Notes: generated by a model not told the origin, from the sequence alone. A DNA stretch of 64,000 nt from Limnanthes douglasii subsp. nivea (GCA_036936605.1 JAUPFV010000004.1:180872807-180936806); one strand, 5' to 3'. Shown: positions 11,501 to 24,000, numbered from the stretch's first letter. Translations and numbers: made by a program.

Positions 11501-11935
11501 CATTCTTAGTAGATATAGAGAAATCAAATTAGACCTGAATTAGATCATGAATTTATACATTCAATTTCTTTTACATACCATATGAAGTTTTGCATTCACT
11601 GTGAATATGAACATAAAATAGAACCAAGTTTAACTTGGTTGCTTTATGATAAAGTATACTCCTCCAATACCCAAGCCAAATCCACAAACATTTATCATCT
11701 AATTTTATTATTTTTATAATTTTTATTGCGTATTTGAATTTAAAGAAAGTAAAATATCTAAAGGTCGTGATGAATTATAAGAAAATATAATGCCAAAAAA
11801 ATTTAAATACCTTCAAAATACGGCATGCAATGTATTTTATATATGTTAGTAGTATGCTAGAAGTAACTCATCAATAAATATATTATCAAAGTATTATATG
11901 AGCCAAAGATTGATCAGCTGAAAGTATATATAGGC
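8536..11935. other. AT-rich intergenic DNA, no gene recognised
   Basis: About 3.4 kb without a convincing gene. 8740-9120 is a degenerate CA-rich stretch (see its own entry). 10130-11090 is very AT-rich with a loosely repeated AAAATATTTAGTT word. The short open frames here (for example 9126-9368 and 10019-10318) have no recognisable protein signature and follow base composition. Confidence 0.5.
8740..9120. repeat. Degenerate CATCATCYACAT-type low-complexity repeat
   Basis: Words such as CATCATCCAC, ACATATCAT and CACACATGACCA recur at irregular spacing of roughly 20-35 bp. The pattern looks like an old, diverged minisatellite or simple sequence. No exact unit could be defined by eye. Confidence 0.4.
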
Positions 11936-12437
11936 AAGAACTATTGTTGCTTCTGAGGGCCTGATATCTGGTAAAGGTTGTGATTCAGAGTGCTTGGCCT
12001 GTGGAGCCGCTTTAGCTATCTCTGATCCTGAGGGTTTTGAGGTTGATGGTGTGGACTGAGTTTTGTTTTGGCGAGTTGTCCGGCAATGAATTATCTTCTC
12101 CGGTGACCTTTCAATATCAGAACCCATTGCTATGAATGGTGAGGGTTTTCTGATGCTTGAAACAGCTTTTTCCTTAGACACAGGGTGCTAAGATTCTTGT
12201 ATGGAAGAACTAGAAGGGGGTGAAAGGTTTGGTCTAAATGGGAGCTTTTTGGGTCTAGGGTTTCATGAGGAAGATGACCTCTAATCGGCGTCCTGGTTTG
12301 GCTGACTGTTTTTCTCGCTTGGAGAAACTGGGAGACCGGCGGCGATACGATTTTTCTCTCTCTACTTTTCTTGCTCTCTCTAACTCCAATAAATTCAGCG
12401 AACCACCTTTAATTAGAGCGTTTCTGGCTGTGAACAT
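11936..12437 (-). pseudogene. Antisense-strand gene, B-family, truncated copy
   Basis: On the minus strand the ATG at 12437 gives MFTARNALIKGG, close to MFTARNALVKGG at 40616 in element B. It continues with LELERARKVERE. After frameshifts the second block, KPSPFIAMGSDIERSPEK (about 12142-12089), matches KKPSPFIAM near 40915. Homology ends near 11936, before the central domain and the intron. The upstream TATA box position is occupied by a (TA)n run. Confidence 0.7.
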
Positions 12438-12516
12438 ATAATCTCTCAAGAACAGTTTAAAGATGAAGGTGATTTTATCTTTAAGAAAGTTTTGAGTGTG
12501 GAAGACAATGGAATAG

Positions 12517-12536
12517 TATATATATATATATATATA
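12517..12536. repeat. (TA)10 microsatellite at the antisense promoter position
   Basis: A pure TA run of 20 bp lies about 80-100 bp upstream of the ATG at 12437 (minus strand). Element B has its TATAAATA box 100 bp upstream of the equivalent ATG. Confidence 0.7.
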
Positions 12537-12896
12537 ACAGTAGAAAGCAACAGTTATCAAAGAGAAGTTGAACAGGGTTTTTTGTAATGATTAAGGGATG
12601 CATAACGTGTGAAAAATCAAAACCTAGGTAACTTTCTAGACCTAGTGGGTGCGATGATCTAGGGAACATAACGGCTGGGAGGTCAAACCAGGTATTGACA
12701 CGTGTCCCACGATTCTTGAAAAAACTCCTAGGATTCTGGAAAGAAAAACCAGTCCTGATGAAATTTGAACTGAGTTGTTTGTGAGAGAAAGGCTTTTCAG
12801 TTTGGACAACGCAGACAAATCGGATGCAATTGATGTAGACTTGGTGAATTTTTTAACCCTTCCAAAAATACTTTGCAAGGCGTAAAAAAGGGCTAC

Positions 12897-13262
12897 TGAT
12901 GAGTTCGATCTTGCAGACACAGTCCACCCATTGATCCAAACAGGGGTAATTCGGACCATATCACACCATTATAAATCCAAACAGGACAAATGTAAACCAC
13001 TTTTGAGTAAGCTATATTTGCTAATCGACTTAAAAACTAATGGGTCTTTGAATTCGACCCAGTTTCACAACTTGACTCGGTAAGCCCATGAGTCATTAAT
13101 TAAAGTATAAATACCCCAACCACTCTCATTAATGAGGGTGATCAACATTTAATAATAGCATTCTGCTTAATTATCTCACTATTCCTCACACTAAACACAA
13201 AACACCCCAAACTTATTAAAACACTTTACAAAACTACCCCCAGCTCAAAATAAACAAAACCA
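12897..13262 (+). repeat. 3' LTR (366 bp), B-family
   Basis: The LTR runs from TGATGAG to AAACCA. It shares TATAAATACCCCAACCACT and the later CTCATTAATGAGGGT block with the solo LTR at 53257-53631 read in reverse. In length and order it matches the B-family LTRs. Confidence 0.75.
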
Positions 13263-13495
13263 TTAATGACATCTAATATTGTGAGTTGCATTGTAACAAG
13301 ATATTAAGGATTGTGTAACATCAACAATACGATTTGTGTACGTTGAATTGTTGACATTTTATAATGCGAGTTGTTCAATTAGTATTTTGAGAGTTGTTAA
13401 TTGAGTTATTTGCGAGTTGTTCTTTATTACTGAGTTATGTATTGGTAATTTTATACCACGTGACTGCTTTATAATTGTTCAATGCAAGATAAGGT

Positions 13496-16167
13496 ATGTC
13501 TAAACTACGAGTTTCTATTTTAAAACATGGTCACCAAACTACAATTGTGCCTTTCACGGAGTTTGCAAGCTTTCAAAGTATCCAAGAGTACGTTGAAAGC
13601 ATATAATAGGACCTGATCATAGACAACTACATTATTACCTACTCCTGCGGGTATCAAAAGAATTGTGTCTTTAATAATAAGAAATATTTTGTTGGTTTAG
13701 AATTATATCTTGATTTGGAGCGTTTAAAACGGGTTAGTTATATCATAGAACATCAAGTCATTGATAAAGGTTTTGGTGATAAGGGTTTTGGTCAAAAGCG
13801 TAAATAGACATGAGAGAAACCTCTCATAATCAACTAACTAACGGGGAGAGTAGTTATGGTTTAGTTAATTCTGATCAGAGGAAAAAACAACTTGCTACTA
13901 CTGGTTGGATTGATGCTATCACAGGTGTTGGTCAAACTTTTGAAGAAGGTGTTCCTGCTCTAAGGTTATCTTTATGCCGATACACTTTAGAGCTTGGTTT
14001 TCTTTCAAATACATGCATAATACAGCAAACAAGATCACTACTTATTATGAAAATAAATTCTCAAGCGGGTGCAATTGGGGACTTTATGCTTCAATTGATT
14101 CCAACAACGGCTTAATGATTATTAAGAGATATGTTTCGCACCATACTTGCAGTCTCGTTTACTCCAAAAAAGAAGAAGCATATGTATTTGACATCAGATT
14201 TGGTTATAGATGAAAATTATGATTCTATCTGGACATGTCATTCGTTGACAGCCAAAACGATACAATCGTCTATCAAACAAGACTACAGTTTAGATATCTC
14301 CTATCGTCTGTCATGGAATGTTTTAGAGAAGGCACTGAGGGGAGTTTTTTAAGATAGTTCAAGTTCTTTTAGTTAATTAAGGGGGTATTTCAGACAATTC
14401 AAGAGCCGTGATATTACTACCGACTGCTAATTGGAATTATCAGCTAGAATACTTTTTAAATAATTTTTTTATAGCTATCGGTTCATGTCTTCAAAGTTTC
14501 CATTCATGCCGCTCGATGTTGTATGTCCATGGAACCCACTTGACCGGCAAGTATAAGGGTGTCTTGGTTTCTTTCGTAGGAAAGGACGGGATGAATAGTT
14601 AGTTTCGTGCTTTTTTTATAATTTGATAGATTGCGAGAATTTCTAAAAATTATAACATATAAATCGCGAATTGTTTGTCAACTAAGTGAGAGTTTTTTAA
14701 TGTTCTGTGAGTTCTTTTCACAAATATATTTATACACGTAACTGCGAGTTGTTTTTTAACTCATTGAGAGTTGTCTGATTGATCATGAGTTGTTCCCATA
14801 TAATATAGTTATGCGAGTTGTTTGACTTATCATATGCAAATTATGTGTATTCTACATACAGGTGTGAGTTGTTCAATATAGTATGTACATGTGAGTTGTT
14901 TAAGTTATATTTTGTATAATATACACATGCCACTTTAATACAACGTAATGCAAGTTGCGTTGTAACACATATCGCGAGTTGCGTTGTAACAGATATTGTG
15001 TGTTGTGTTGTAACACGCGTTGCGAGTTGTTCAGTAACAGATATTATTGATTAGAGGTATCGCGAGCTCTTTTACAATTGACATTACGGTTTGTGTAAAT
15101 CATTTGACCATGCTTGTCTTTTATTTCAAGATTGTTCTCTGTTGCGTTTGCAATCGTAAGAACTGAGGATTCTGACAATTGGTTGTGGTTTTTTAAGTGC
15201 TAAAAAACTCATTTGCTAGAGCGCCAAATCACATTTATTTCGGACCGTCATGTAGGTATCATTAATGTGTTTTTGTCTTGTATCCAAACTGTTTTCATAT
15301 ATACTGTTATTTCCATCTTGTTCAGAAAATGAGAACTGCTCTGGATCACACTGAGAGAGACTATAAGTCTAGTATGCTAAGTTTCTTCCATCGTCTTGTT
15401 TATGCTCCCACTCAAGATGTTTTGAAGGATATACTAATAGATTTTCTATCTGAAGATAGTGATAGAATTACAAATAATGTTGAAAATTTGCCTCCGGATA
15501 AGTATGCTCAGGCATTTCTTAAAGGGAAACGATACGGGGCAATGGCTTTTACTGCGTCCAAATTTTTTAACGCACAGATCAAAAAATATTATGGGCTACC
15601 CATTATTGAAGCCATAGACCGGATTAGAGTCTTTCTTATGACTCAAGTTTCACGACAATATCAAGAGGCACTAAGCTGGAGTACTAATTTATGCCCCGAG
15701 TATGAAAAAAAGATTAAAAAAAAAATAAATGCCAAACTTGGGTAGTCCGTAAGTCTTCTGCATTCGCGTTTGAAGTCTTTGCAGAACCCGTATTGGTTTT
15801 TAATATGCTAGATTTCAAAGTTTCTTGCGGTGCATGACAACAAGAGTGTTTTTCATGTCCTCACGCATTAGCGGCAATACAATCTACCCAGAATGATCCT
15901 CTTACGATAATAGAGTCACTCTTCACGGTTAAAAATTACAAGTCAAGTTACTCTTTCAGCATACCAGCGATAACGAATTTTAACAAAGGATTAAGCTCTA
16001 ACAATATGTTGGAGCCAAAAATTCTGCCTCCCAATGTAAAAAGACACCCCGGAAGGCCTAAGAAAAAAAGAATCTCGTCTAGAGGAGAAGCGACAACCAA
16101 GCACTTAAGGTGTGGGTGTTGTATGAAAGCAGATCATAACACGAGGACATTTGAGGCTCGAGTTTAA
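13496..16167 (+). pseudogene. MULE (MuDR-type) transposase, broken
   Basis: A likely start is the ATG at 13496 (MSKLRVSILKHG). The MuDR N-terminal domain follows at about 13930-14190, with VGQTFEEG, FKYMHN, WGLYAS and HHTCS in shifting frames. The transposase core begins with AKTIQSSIKQDYSLDISY (about 14255), then FIAIGSCLQSFHSC and GTHLTGKYKGVLVSFVGKDG (to about 14595). After an intron (14598 to about 15130) it resumes with VAFAIV, SDNWLWF, ISDRHVGI, then KGKRYGAMAFTASKFFNAQI (about 15525) and IRVFLMTQVSRQYQ. A SWIM-like CPHALAAI lies near 15870 and a zinc-knuckle tail, GRPKKKR to ADHNTRTF, near 16050-16150. The stop is at 16165-16167. Frameshifts and stops make it non-functional as it stands. 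Confidence 0.8.
14598..15130 (+). other. Intron of the MULE transposase gene, packed with GCGAGTTGTT-like words
   Basis: GTTAGT at 14598 begins the interruption between KGVLVSFVGKDG and VAFAIV, two blocks that are adjacent in known MULE transposases. The likely acceptor is TTATTTCAAG near 15130. About a dozen or more copies of GCGAGTTGTT or near variants lie inside it. Confidence 0.55.
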
Positions 16168-17320
16168 AGATCGATCTGTTTGGTAAACTAATCTTCCATA
16201 GTTGTGATATATGTGTTTTTATCAATGCGAGTTGTTTACTACAAACATTTGCGAGTTGTTTACATTACAATGTGAAAATGAGAGTTGTTTGAATACTAAG
16301 ATAACGAGTGTTTAATGTATCATTTGCGAGTTGTTACTATTGATATTGCGGATTGTGTACTTATCATTAAGGAAATGGGAGTTGTTTGTATGTCCTTCCT
16401 ATGAGTCTTCCCTTTATATTAGTCACGACCGTCAGCGAGTTCTTTGTAAATATAATTTTGGTTTTGCTTTGCGAGTTGTTTGGATACTACTATCTTGAGA
16501 GTTGTTTGTAATTCAAACGCTAACATTGATATATACACAACTAGAGCGACTTGTTTGTATATTATTATCATGAGAATTGTTGTTAATTATATATAACGCG
16601 TTGTATGAATTGATGTTCAGAGAGTTGTTTAGGATAAGATTCAAAGAATTCTTTAGGAATATTCAGAGAGTTCTGTGTAATTAGAAAGAGCGAGTTGTTA
16701 TGGATAATGAACTAGTGCTATTAAGCATTATAAACTTTTTACACCAATAGAAAGTTTATACCAAAAGATATTATAAGGCCATAACAGCCTACGTGCACTC
16801 AACCTTTCCAAAAAACTACTACTATATTTAGGGTTGGTTAGTTTGAATTAAAAAAACAAAAGTAGTAATAATTAGTCATCAATATAAGATTCTTCATCAT
16901 GACACTTAACTTCGCGTTCATCGTCAACATCTTCCTAGAGGTCATGCGCATCATCTACCTACATCCCAAGCACTTGAGGTGTGGCCATTTTTCGAAAGCA
17001 AGTCATAACATGAGGACCTGTGAGGCTCCAGTTTAAAGATCGATATGTTTGGTATATTAATATGCCATAATTGCGAGTTTTTTTTTATCAATGCGAGTTA
17101 TTTACCAACAAACATTTGCGAGTTGTTTACATTAGAATGTGAAAATGAGAGTTGTTTACATATTGAGATAACGAGTGTTTTGTGTATCATTTGCGAGTTG
17201 TTAGTATTGATATTGCGGATTGTGTACTTACCGTTGAGGAAATGGGAGTTGTTTGTATCTCCTTCCCATTAGTCTTCCATTTGTATTAGTCACGACCGTT
17301 GGCGAATTATATGTAAATAT

Positions 17321-17646
17321 TGATAAGGGCATAAAATACCAAGTGTAGTAAAGGGCTTAAATTGTAATACAATAATGTGCAGAGGCTTAATTGTAAAGTA
17401 AGAAGTAAGTGACATAAATGCAAATGAATGGGGTAACACGCAATTAGAATAAGTTTGGCATGTGACCATGGGCCCCACATCTGTCACTATATAAAGAAAG
17501 ATTATGTCCCCCAAAAGGGGACCTCCTAATGATTTGTACTTGATTTTGATCACTTTCTCTCTCTAGATTTTTGTACTCACTTTCCTGACACTTTTCACTC
17601 GTTCACGTTTCCTGATAAACTACCTTAGATATTCTGACACTTATCA
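17321..17646 (+). repeat. 5' LTR (326 bp) of element D
   Basis: It starts with TGATAAGGGC and ends with GACACTTATCA. CACTATATAAAGAAAG near 17487 is a good TATA box, and a TCTCTCTCT run follows near 17555. Confidence 0.8.
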
Positions 17647-17647
17647 T

Positions 17648-17667
17648 TTTCGCCGTCTGTGGGAACG
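17648..17667 (+). promoter_or_regulatory. PBS of element D
   Basis: TTTCGCCGTCTGTGGGAACG follows the LTR after one base. It differs from the PBS of elements A and B, so D is a different family. Confidence 0.65.
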
Positions 17668-17727
17668 AGAGATACTCGGAGATCAGGTTCCCCAAAATAT
17701 CGACCTTACGAAAAGAAAAGTCAATGA

Positions 17728-18346
17728 ATGAATACCGAGTCTAGGAAGGGAAAGGCAAAGGAAAAAGGTTCTGACAAGGAGATGTCATTCTCGGAGGGTC
17801 GGAACTCTAAAGAATTACTTGGTAATGATGATCAAGGAAATCAGGGTCGAAGGACCCGGTCGACCCTAATCATGACTAGGCAACAGCTTTTAGATGACAT
17901 TGTTAAGCTGAATGCCGAGAGGGATTTGTCCTTGGCTGAAAAGAAAGGTCGGCTGGATGGTCGAAGTGAACGATCATATATAGAAACTAAAGAGGTTCGA
18001 CACAATGCTGATCGAGAGGAAGTGGAGTTTTACAAAGGCAGGAGTCGGTCGAGGAGGATCGACGGGGCTGCACGAAAGAAGTACGGATTCCAATCCAAGT
18101 TTGAATACGAATTTTCTTCAGGGGAGGATTTAGGCGAGTCTTCTTCCCCGGTGAGGGATTTCCGACGCTTCAGGAAAGATAAAAGGATGATCAAAGAAAG
18201 AGAGCTCAGAAGGCGTAAGTCATCGCGAGCTAAAATATTCGAACCTCAGGGAGGTAGCATCGACAAAGTAACGCCCACATCAGTTGAAAAAATCGGAACG
18301 GTTACTTTCAATAGAGAAGGCAGAGGAAATTTCCTTGGTAATTTTT
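17728..18346 (+). pseudogene. Gag of element D, N-terminal part, core deleted
   Basis: The ATG at 17728 opens a 206-residue frame that is charged and helical: MNTESRKGKAKEK, then MTRQQLLDDIVKLNAERD. A basic, arginine- and serine-rich stretch follows. The frame then passes, at about 18250-18300, into sequence that in elements A and B lies just before the protease (IEKAEEISLVIFEV). The capsid core (the CRAFSQSF to KRFV block of A) is missing. A deletion has therefore joined the gag N-terminus to the protease linker. Confidence 0.7.
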
Positions 18347-19095
18347 GAGGTCAATGATTCGTTCGACGTGTCCACCGAATATTTAGACCCGAACAAGAAT
18401 AGGAATCTAATCAGAGTAATTGAGGAAGTGGTACCCCCAGCACGAGAAAAGGTAAAAGAGTTATGCAAATTTTTTGAGTCTCTGACTATCTTCGGGGGCA
18501 ATTCAATGGCAGGTACTACCAATTCTTCACGGAAGAGGCATGCAGTAAATCTGGCAACTCAGCTAGAAGCAAGAATTTGCCTCATGTGTATCAGAACCCT
18601 TCTCTTATTTTATACTTTGACGACGATGACATGAGAGACGTGGCTGGCCCTCATGAGGACGCAATCGTAATCGGCGCGACTATCGTAGGGGATGAGGTGC
18701 GAAGAATTTGGGTGGATACCGATAGTTCAACAAATATAATTTTCTTATCCACCTTTTCAGGGTTCAGGAATAAGCCAGTGATTGTAAAGTCAGATCGTAT
18801 AATCATCGGGTTTACAGGGGCATCGGCAGAAGTACTAGGAGAATTCGAAGGAGTGGTTCAGCTCGGGAGAGGGCCGTTCAAGAAAGAAGTGACGGTTTTA
18901 TTCATTGTTGTCAATGCACCTACGTCGCACAACGTAAATTTTCGGTCGCTCTTGGTTGTTAAGAATGCATGCCGTAACTTCTACAGTTCACCAATTCTTG
19001 AAGTATGTAATCGGAAACAACGTCGGAGTTGTCAGAAGCAGCCAAAAGACCGCAATGGAATGTTACCGGGCAGCTTTGGCAGTAAAACCGGATAA
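18284..19095 (+). pseudogene. Aspartic protease region of element D, broken
   Basis: Blocks in order: DVSTEYLDPNKNRNLI, then ELCKFFESLTIFGGNS and SSRKRHAVNLATQLEA, a frameshift near 18577, then DDDDMRDVAGPHEDAIVIGA. The protease motif follows as WVDTDSSTN, where DTGSSAN is usual, so the glycine after the catalytic aspartate is replaced. FTGASAEVLGEFEGVVQLG and GPFKKEV complete the domain. A further frameshift precedes the pol frame at 19133. Confidence 0.75.
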
Positions 19096-19132
19096 AGAAA
19101 TGGTCGATGTAAGGAATTAGCAATTAGCGGGG

Positions 19133-20835
19133 TTGGCCCGTGGATCAGAGCCTGCAGATGATCCTAGGGAGACCCCAGGCTTTTTTCTTACAGATGAAAG
19201 TTGTGAGAGTTATGAATTTTCCAAAGGGAAGGTATTGAAGATTGGGGTAAATATGTCCCCCTGGTTCCGAAAAAAATTAATTGATTTTCTCAAACAAAAA
19301 TTACATCTATTCGCTTGGTGTTCAGAAGACGCAACAGGGGTCCCTGAGAGCATCATCTACCACCAGTTATCTATAAACCCAAGTGTTCGACCCATAACAC
19401 AAAAGCGCCGAGCATTTTCTCAAGAAAAGGCAGAGGCGATCATTTCAGAAGTCGAAAGATTGACAAGGGTAGGACATATTCGAGAGTCTCAGTACCCACG
19501 ATGGACAGCTAATCCAGTTCTGGTTAAAAAGAAAAACCGAAAATGGAGAATGTGCGTAGACTTCACAGACCTTAACAAAGCATGTCCCAAGGACCATTTT
19601 CCCATACCGATGATTGATCAGTTGGTAGACTCGACATCAGGTAACAAGCTACTATCTTTCATGGATGCCTACGCAGGGTATAATCAGATAAAGTCGGATC
19701 CAAAAGATCAGGAAAGCACCACATTTATCTCAGGAAGAGGCTTATATTGTTACAAAGTTATCCCGTTTGGTCTAAAAATGACGGGGGCTACCTATCAAAG
19801 GCTTGTGAATAAAGTTTTCAAGGAGCAAATTGGACGGAATGTAGAGGTCTACATTGATGATATGCTGGCCAAAAGCATCACCGACGAGAGCCATTTCGCA
19901 GACCTAGAAGAAACATTCAGGAATCTTGGAAAAGTGAACCTTAAATTGAACCCAGAAAAATGCTCTTTCGGAGTCCGGTCTAGAAAATGTTTAGGGTTCA
20001 TGATTAGCGAGAAGGGGATGGAAGCGGATCCAACTCAGTTAAACGCTCTGAAAAATATGGCACCTCCAAGAAATGTTAAGGAGGTACAGATTTTGATCGG
20101 GCGTTTAGCAGCGCTAAACAGATTTATCTCGCGATCGTTGGACAAGTGCGTACCATTTTTTCAAATTCTGAGGAATTCTAAGAACTTTAACTGGACTCCT
20201 GAGTGTACCGAAGCGTTCGTCAACATCAAGAATTATTTGTCATCCTCAACATTGTTGACAAAATCATTACCCCGGGAAAGGTTGTTTCTTTATATAGCAG
20301 TCTCGGAACATGCGGTCAGCGCAACGCTAGTTCGAGAACATGAAAGGATCCCTAAGCCGGTCTATTATGTGAGTAAAAGTCTGTTGGACGCTGAAAAGCG
20401 GTACTTGAAGCTCGAGAAATTACCAGTGGCTTTGGTGACAGCCGCTAGAAAATGCGACCGTACTTCCAAGGCCATTCTATTACAGTTCAAACCGATTTTC
20501 CCCTTAAAAGTGTTTTACAACGGCCCGACATTTCTGGTTGTATGACGAAATGGTCGGTAGAACTGGGAGACTTTGACATCGATTTTGAACCAAGAACGGC
20601 TATCAAGGGGAAAGCGTTGGTAGATTTCTTAGTGGAATTTCATTCTAGTAGATCCGAGGAAGTACCAGTCGAGACAGAGATTAACACGGATGAATGGATA
20701 GTCAGAACGGACGGTGGCTCCAATATCATCGGATGTGGGGGTGGCATTCAAATTTCTACACCTTCTGTGGTCGCAATGCATCAAGTGATCCGTTTCGGGT
20801 CCAAAGCCTCGAACAACTAAACAGAGTATGAAGCA
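19133..20835 (+). pseudogene. Reverse transcriptase and RNase H of element D, 3'-truncated
   Basis: The RT frame is long and intact. It has FAWCSEDATGVPESI, VKKKNRKWRMCVDFTDLNKA, the catalytic VEVYIDDMLAKS, and RNase H features (RLFLYIAVSEHAVSA, KPVYYVSKSL). A frameshift near 20450-20545 leads into MTKWSVELGDFDIDF and the start of a second, archaeal-type RNase H (WIVRTDGGSN, then SKASNN). Having a second RNase H is a feature of the Tat lineage. Homology ends near 20835, inside this domain. The integrase is absent. Confidence 0.8.
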
Positions 20836-21020
20836 GATTTGCAGTGTAAGAAACGTTTCGGGTTCAAAATAGTCACATTGTTTCATCGTTGGTCACTAAT
20901 GTTGGTCTTTTATTTACATTTTTGTCACCACTAGTGACAATAAATGTAAAAAAATTTAACTCGATCGGCAATTTTGAAACAAATGCCTAACTCCGGTGAC
21001 TAATGAAATTTCTTAGCCTA
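20836..21020. other. Unexplained 185-bp filler between element D and the tandem array
   Basis: The stretch belongs neither to D nor to the MULE unit. It contains an imperfect hairpin: TTTACATTTTTGTCAC at 20913-20928 against GTGACAATAAATGTAAA at 20934-20950. It may be a small MITE or repair filler. Confidence 0.4.
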
Positions 21021-24000
21021 TATGTATCATTTTTGTATTGTTACTATTGATATTGCGGATTGTGTAATTACCGTTGAGGAAATGCGAGTTGTTTGTATCT
21101 CCTTCCCATGAGTCTTCCCTCTGTATTAGTCACGACCGTTGGCGAGTTATATGTAAAATAATATGTTGGTTTTTCTTTGTAAGTTGTTTGGATACTATTA
21201 TCTTGAGATTACTTTGTAATTTAAACACTAACATTGGTATGTACACAACCAGAGCGAGTTGTTTTTATATTATTATCATGAGAGTTGTTGTTAATTAGAT
21301 ACAATGAGTTGCATGAAACGGATTCAGAGAGTTGTTTATGATAAGATTCAGAGATTTCTTTAGGATTAGATTAAAAAAGGTCTGTGTAATTAGAAAGAGC
21401 GAATTGTTATTGATAATGAACCAGTGCTATTAAGCATTATAAACTTTTTACACTAATAGAATTTTTATACCAGAAAGAGATTATAAGGCCATAACCTCCT
21501 TCGTGCATTCAACCGTTCCAAGAAAACTATTACCATCATTAGGGTTGGTAAGTTTGCATGCAAAAAAAAAACAAAGGCAGTAACAATCAGTCATTTGTAC
21601 AGTAGTCTTTATCTTAAGACTTTTCTTCACATTCATCATCGGTGTTTTCCTAGGGGTCCTCCTCACCATCTACCTGCATTCCAAGAACTTGAAGTGTCGC
21701 CGTTTTTCGAAAGCAGGTCATAACAGGAGGACCTATGGGGCTCCAGTTTAATGATCGATCTGTTTGGTATATTAATCTGCCGATAGTTGCGAGTTGTTAG
21801 TTTTTATCAATTCAAGTTGTTTACTACAAACATGGGCGAGTTGTTTACATTACAATAAGAAAATGATAGTCGTTTGAATACTGAGATAACAAGTGTTATG
21901 TGTATCCTTTGCCAGATGTCACTATTGATATTGCGGATTGTGTACTTACCGTTGAGAAAATGGGAGTTGTTTGTATTTCCTTCCCATGAGTCTTCCCTCT
22001 CTATTAGTCACGACCGTTGGCGAATTATATGTAAATATAGTATTTTGGTTTTGCTTTGCGAGTTGTTTGGATACTATTATCTTGAGATTTTTTTGTGATT
22101 TAAACGCTAACATTGGTATGTACACAACTAGAACGAGTTGTTTGTATATTATTATTATGAGAGTTGTTCTTAATTAGATACAACGAGTTGTATGAAATGA
22201 GATTCAGAGAGTTTTTTATGATAAGATTCAAAATGCTCTTTAGGATAAGATTAAGAGAATTCTGTGTAATTTGAAAGAGCACATTGTTATAGATAATGAA
22301 CCAGTGCTATTAAGCATTATAAACGTTTTACACTAATAGAAAATTTATACCAGAAAGAGATTATAAAGCCATAATAGCCTTTGTGCACTTAACCCTTCCA
22401 AAAAACTACTACCATAATTAAGATTGGTTAGTTTACATGCAAAAAAACAAAGGCAGTAACAATTAGTCATCAGTAGAGGAGTTTTCATCTTGAGACTTTT
22501 CTTCGCGTTCATCATTGACGTCTTCCTAGAGATCCTCCTAGAACTTTAGGTGTGGCTGTTGTTCGAAAGCAGGTCATAACAGGAGGATCTATGGGGTTCC
22601 AGTTTATAGATCGATCTGTTTGGTATATTATTCTGGCATAGTTGTGAGGTGATTGTTTTTATCAATTCGAGTTGTTTATTAGAAACATGGACGAGCTGTT
22701 TACATTAAAATATGAAAACGAGAGTCATTTGAATATTGAGATAACGAGTGTTCTGTGTATCCTTTGCATTTTGTTACTATTAATATTGCGGAGTGTAATT
22801 ACCATTGAGAAAATGCGAGTTGTTTGTATCCCCTTCCCATGAGTCTTCCCTCTGTATTATTCACGACCGTTGGCGAATTATATGTAAATATAATATGTTG
22901 GTTTTGCTTTGCGAGTTGTTTGGATATTATTATGTTGAGATTTCTTTGTAATTTAAACGCTAACATTGGTATGTACACAACTAGAGCGAGTTGTTTGTAT
23001 ATTATTATCATGAGAGTTGTTCTTAATTAGAAACCACGAGTTGTGTGAAATAAATTCAGAGAGTTCTTTATGATAAGATTAAGAGAGTTCTTTAGGATAA
23101 GATTAAGAGAGTTCTTTGTAATTAGAAAGAGTGAGTTGTTATGGATAATGAACCAGTGCTATTAAGAATTATAAACTTTTTAGACTAATAGAAAGTTTAT
23201 ACCATAAAGAGATTATAAGGCCATAACAACCTTTGTGCACTCAACCCTTCCAAAAAACTACTACCATCATTAAGGTTGGTTAGTTTGCATGCAAAAAAAA
23301 TAAAAGGAGTAACAGTTAGTCATCAATAGAGGAGTCTTCATCTTCAGAATTCTTTTCACGTTCATCATCGGTGTCTTCCTAGAGGTCCCCCTCACCATCT
23401 ACCTGCATCCCAAGAACTTGAGGTGTGGCCGTTGTTCGAAAGCAGGTCATAATAGGAGGACTTATGAGGCTCTAGTTTAAAGATCGATCTGTTTGCTATA
23501 TTAAGCTGCCATAGTTGCGAGTTGTTTGTGTTTATCAATGCGAGTTTTTTACTACAAACATTTGCGAGTTGTTTACATTACAATGTGAAAATGACAGTTG
23601 TTTGAATACATATATAAGAGTGTTATGTGTATCATTTGCGAGTTTTTACTATTGACGTTGCGGATTGTGTACTTACCGTTGAGGAAATGGGAATCGTTTG
23701 TATCTTCTTCCCATGAGTATTCCCTCTGCATTAGTCATGACATATGTAAATGTAATATGTTGGTTTTGCTTTGCGAGTTGTTTTTGGATACTATTATCAT
23801 GAGATTTCTTTGTAATTTAAATGTTAACATTGGTATGTACATAACTAGAGCGAGTTGTTTGTATATTATTATCATGAGAATTGTTGTTAATTAGATACAT
23901 TGAGTTGTATGAAATGAGGTTCTAAGGGTTGTTTATGATAAGATTCAGAGAGTTCTTTAGGATAAGCTTCAGAGAGTTCTGTGTAATTAGAAAGAGCGAG

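Larger units (their letters stand above)
11936..13262 (+). mobile_element. 3' remnant of a B-family gypsy element
   Basis: The remnant has part of the antisense gene (12437 down to about 11936), a spacer, a polypurine tract (AAAAAAGGGCTAC before 12897) and a 3' LTR (12897-13262). It is plus-sense: TATAAATA lies near 13110 on the + strand, and the antisense gene is on the minus strand. Gag and pol are missing. The layout copies the 3' end of element B at 40168-43481 in mirror image. Confidence 0.75.
17321..20835 (+). mobile_element. Truncated plus-sense Tat-type gypsy element (element D)
   Basis: The order is 5' LTR (17321-17646), PBS (17648-17667), gag N-terminus, protease, RT, first RNase H and the start of a second RNase H. 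The element then breaks off near 20835. No integrase, antisense gene or 3' LTR is present. The MULE unit after the break overlaps by about 130 bp with the part of the unit before the LTR, so this is not a simple insertion. A deletion removed the 3' end of D together with part of the tandem array. Confidence 0.8.

Noticed and set aside
13280..16700. A CRISPR-like array of GCGAGTTGTT repeats
   Set aside because: The word is only about 10 bp, spacing is irregular, it is spread over 14 kb, and the setting is a plant transposon.
19133..20545. An endogenous pararetrovirus (caulimovirus-like) rather than an LTR element
   Set aside because: There is a clear LTR, PBS, Tat-type pol order and a second RNase H. 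No movement or coat protein is present.
20836..21020. A 3' LTR of element D
   Set aside because: The sequence has no match to the LTR at 17321-17646; it is filler of unknown origin.
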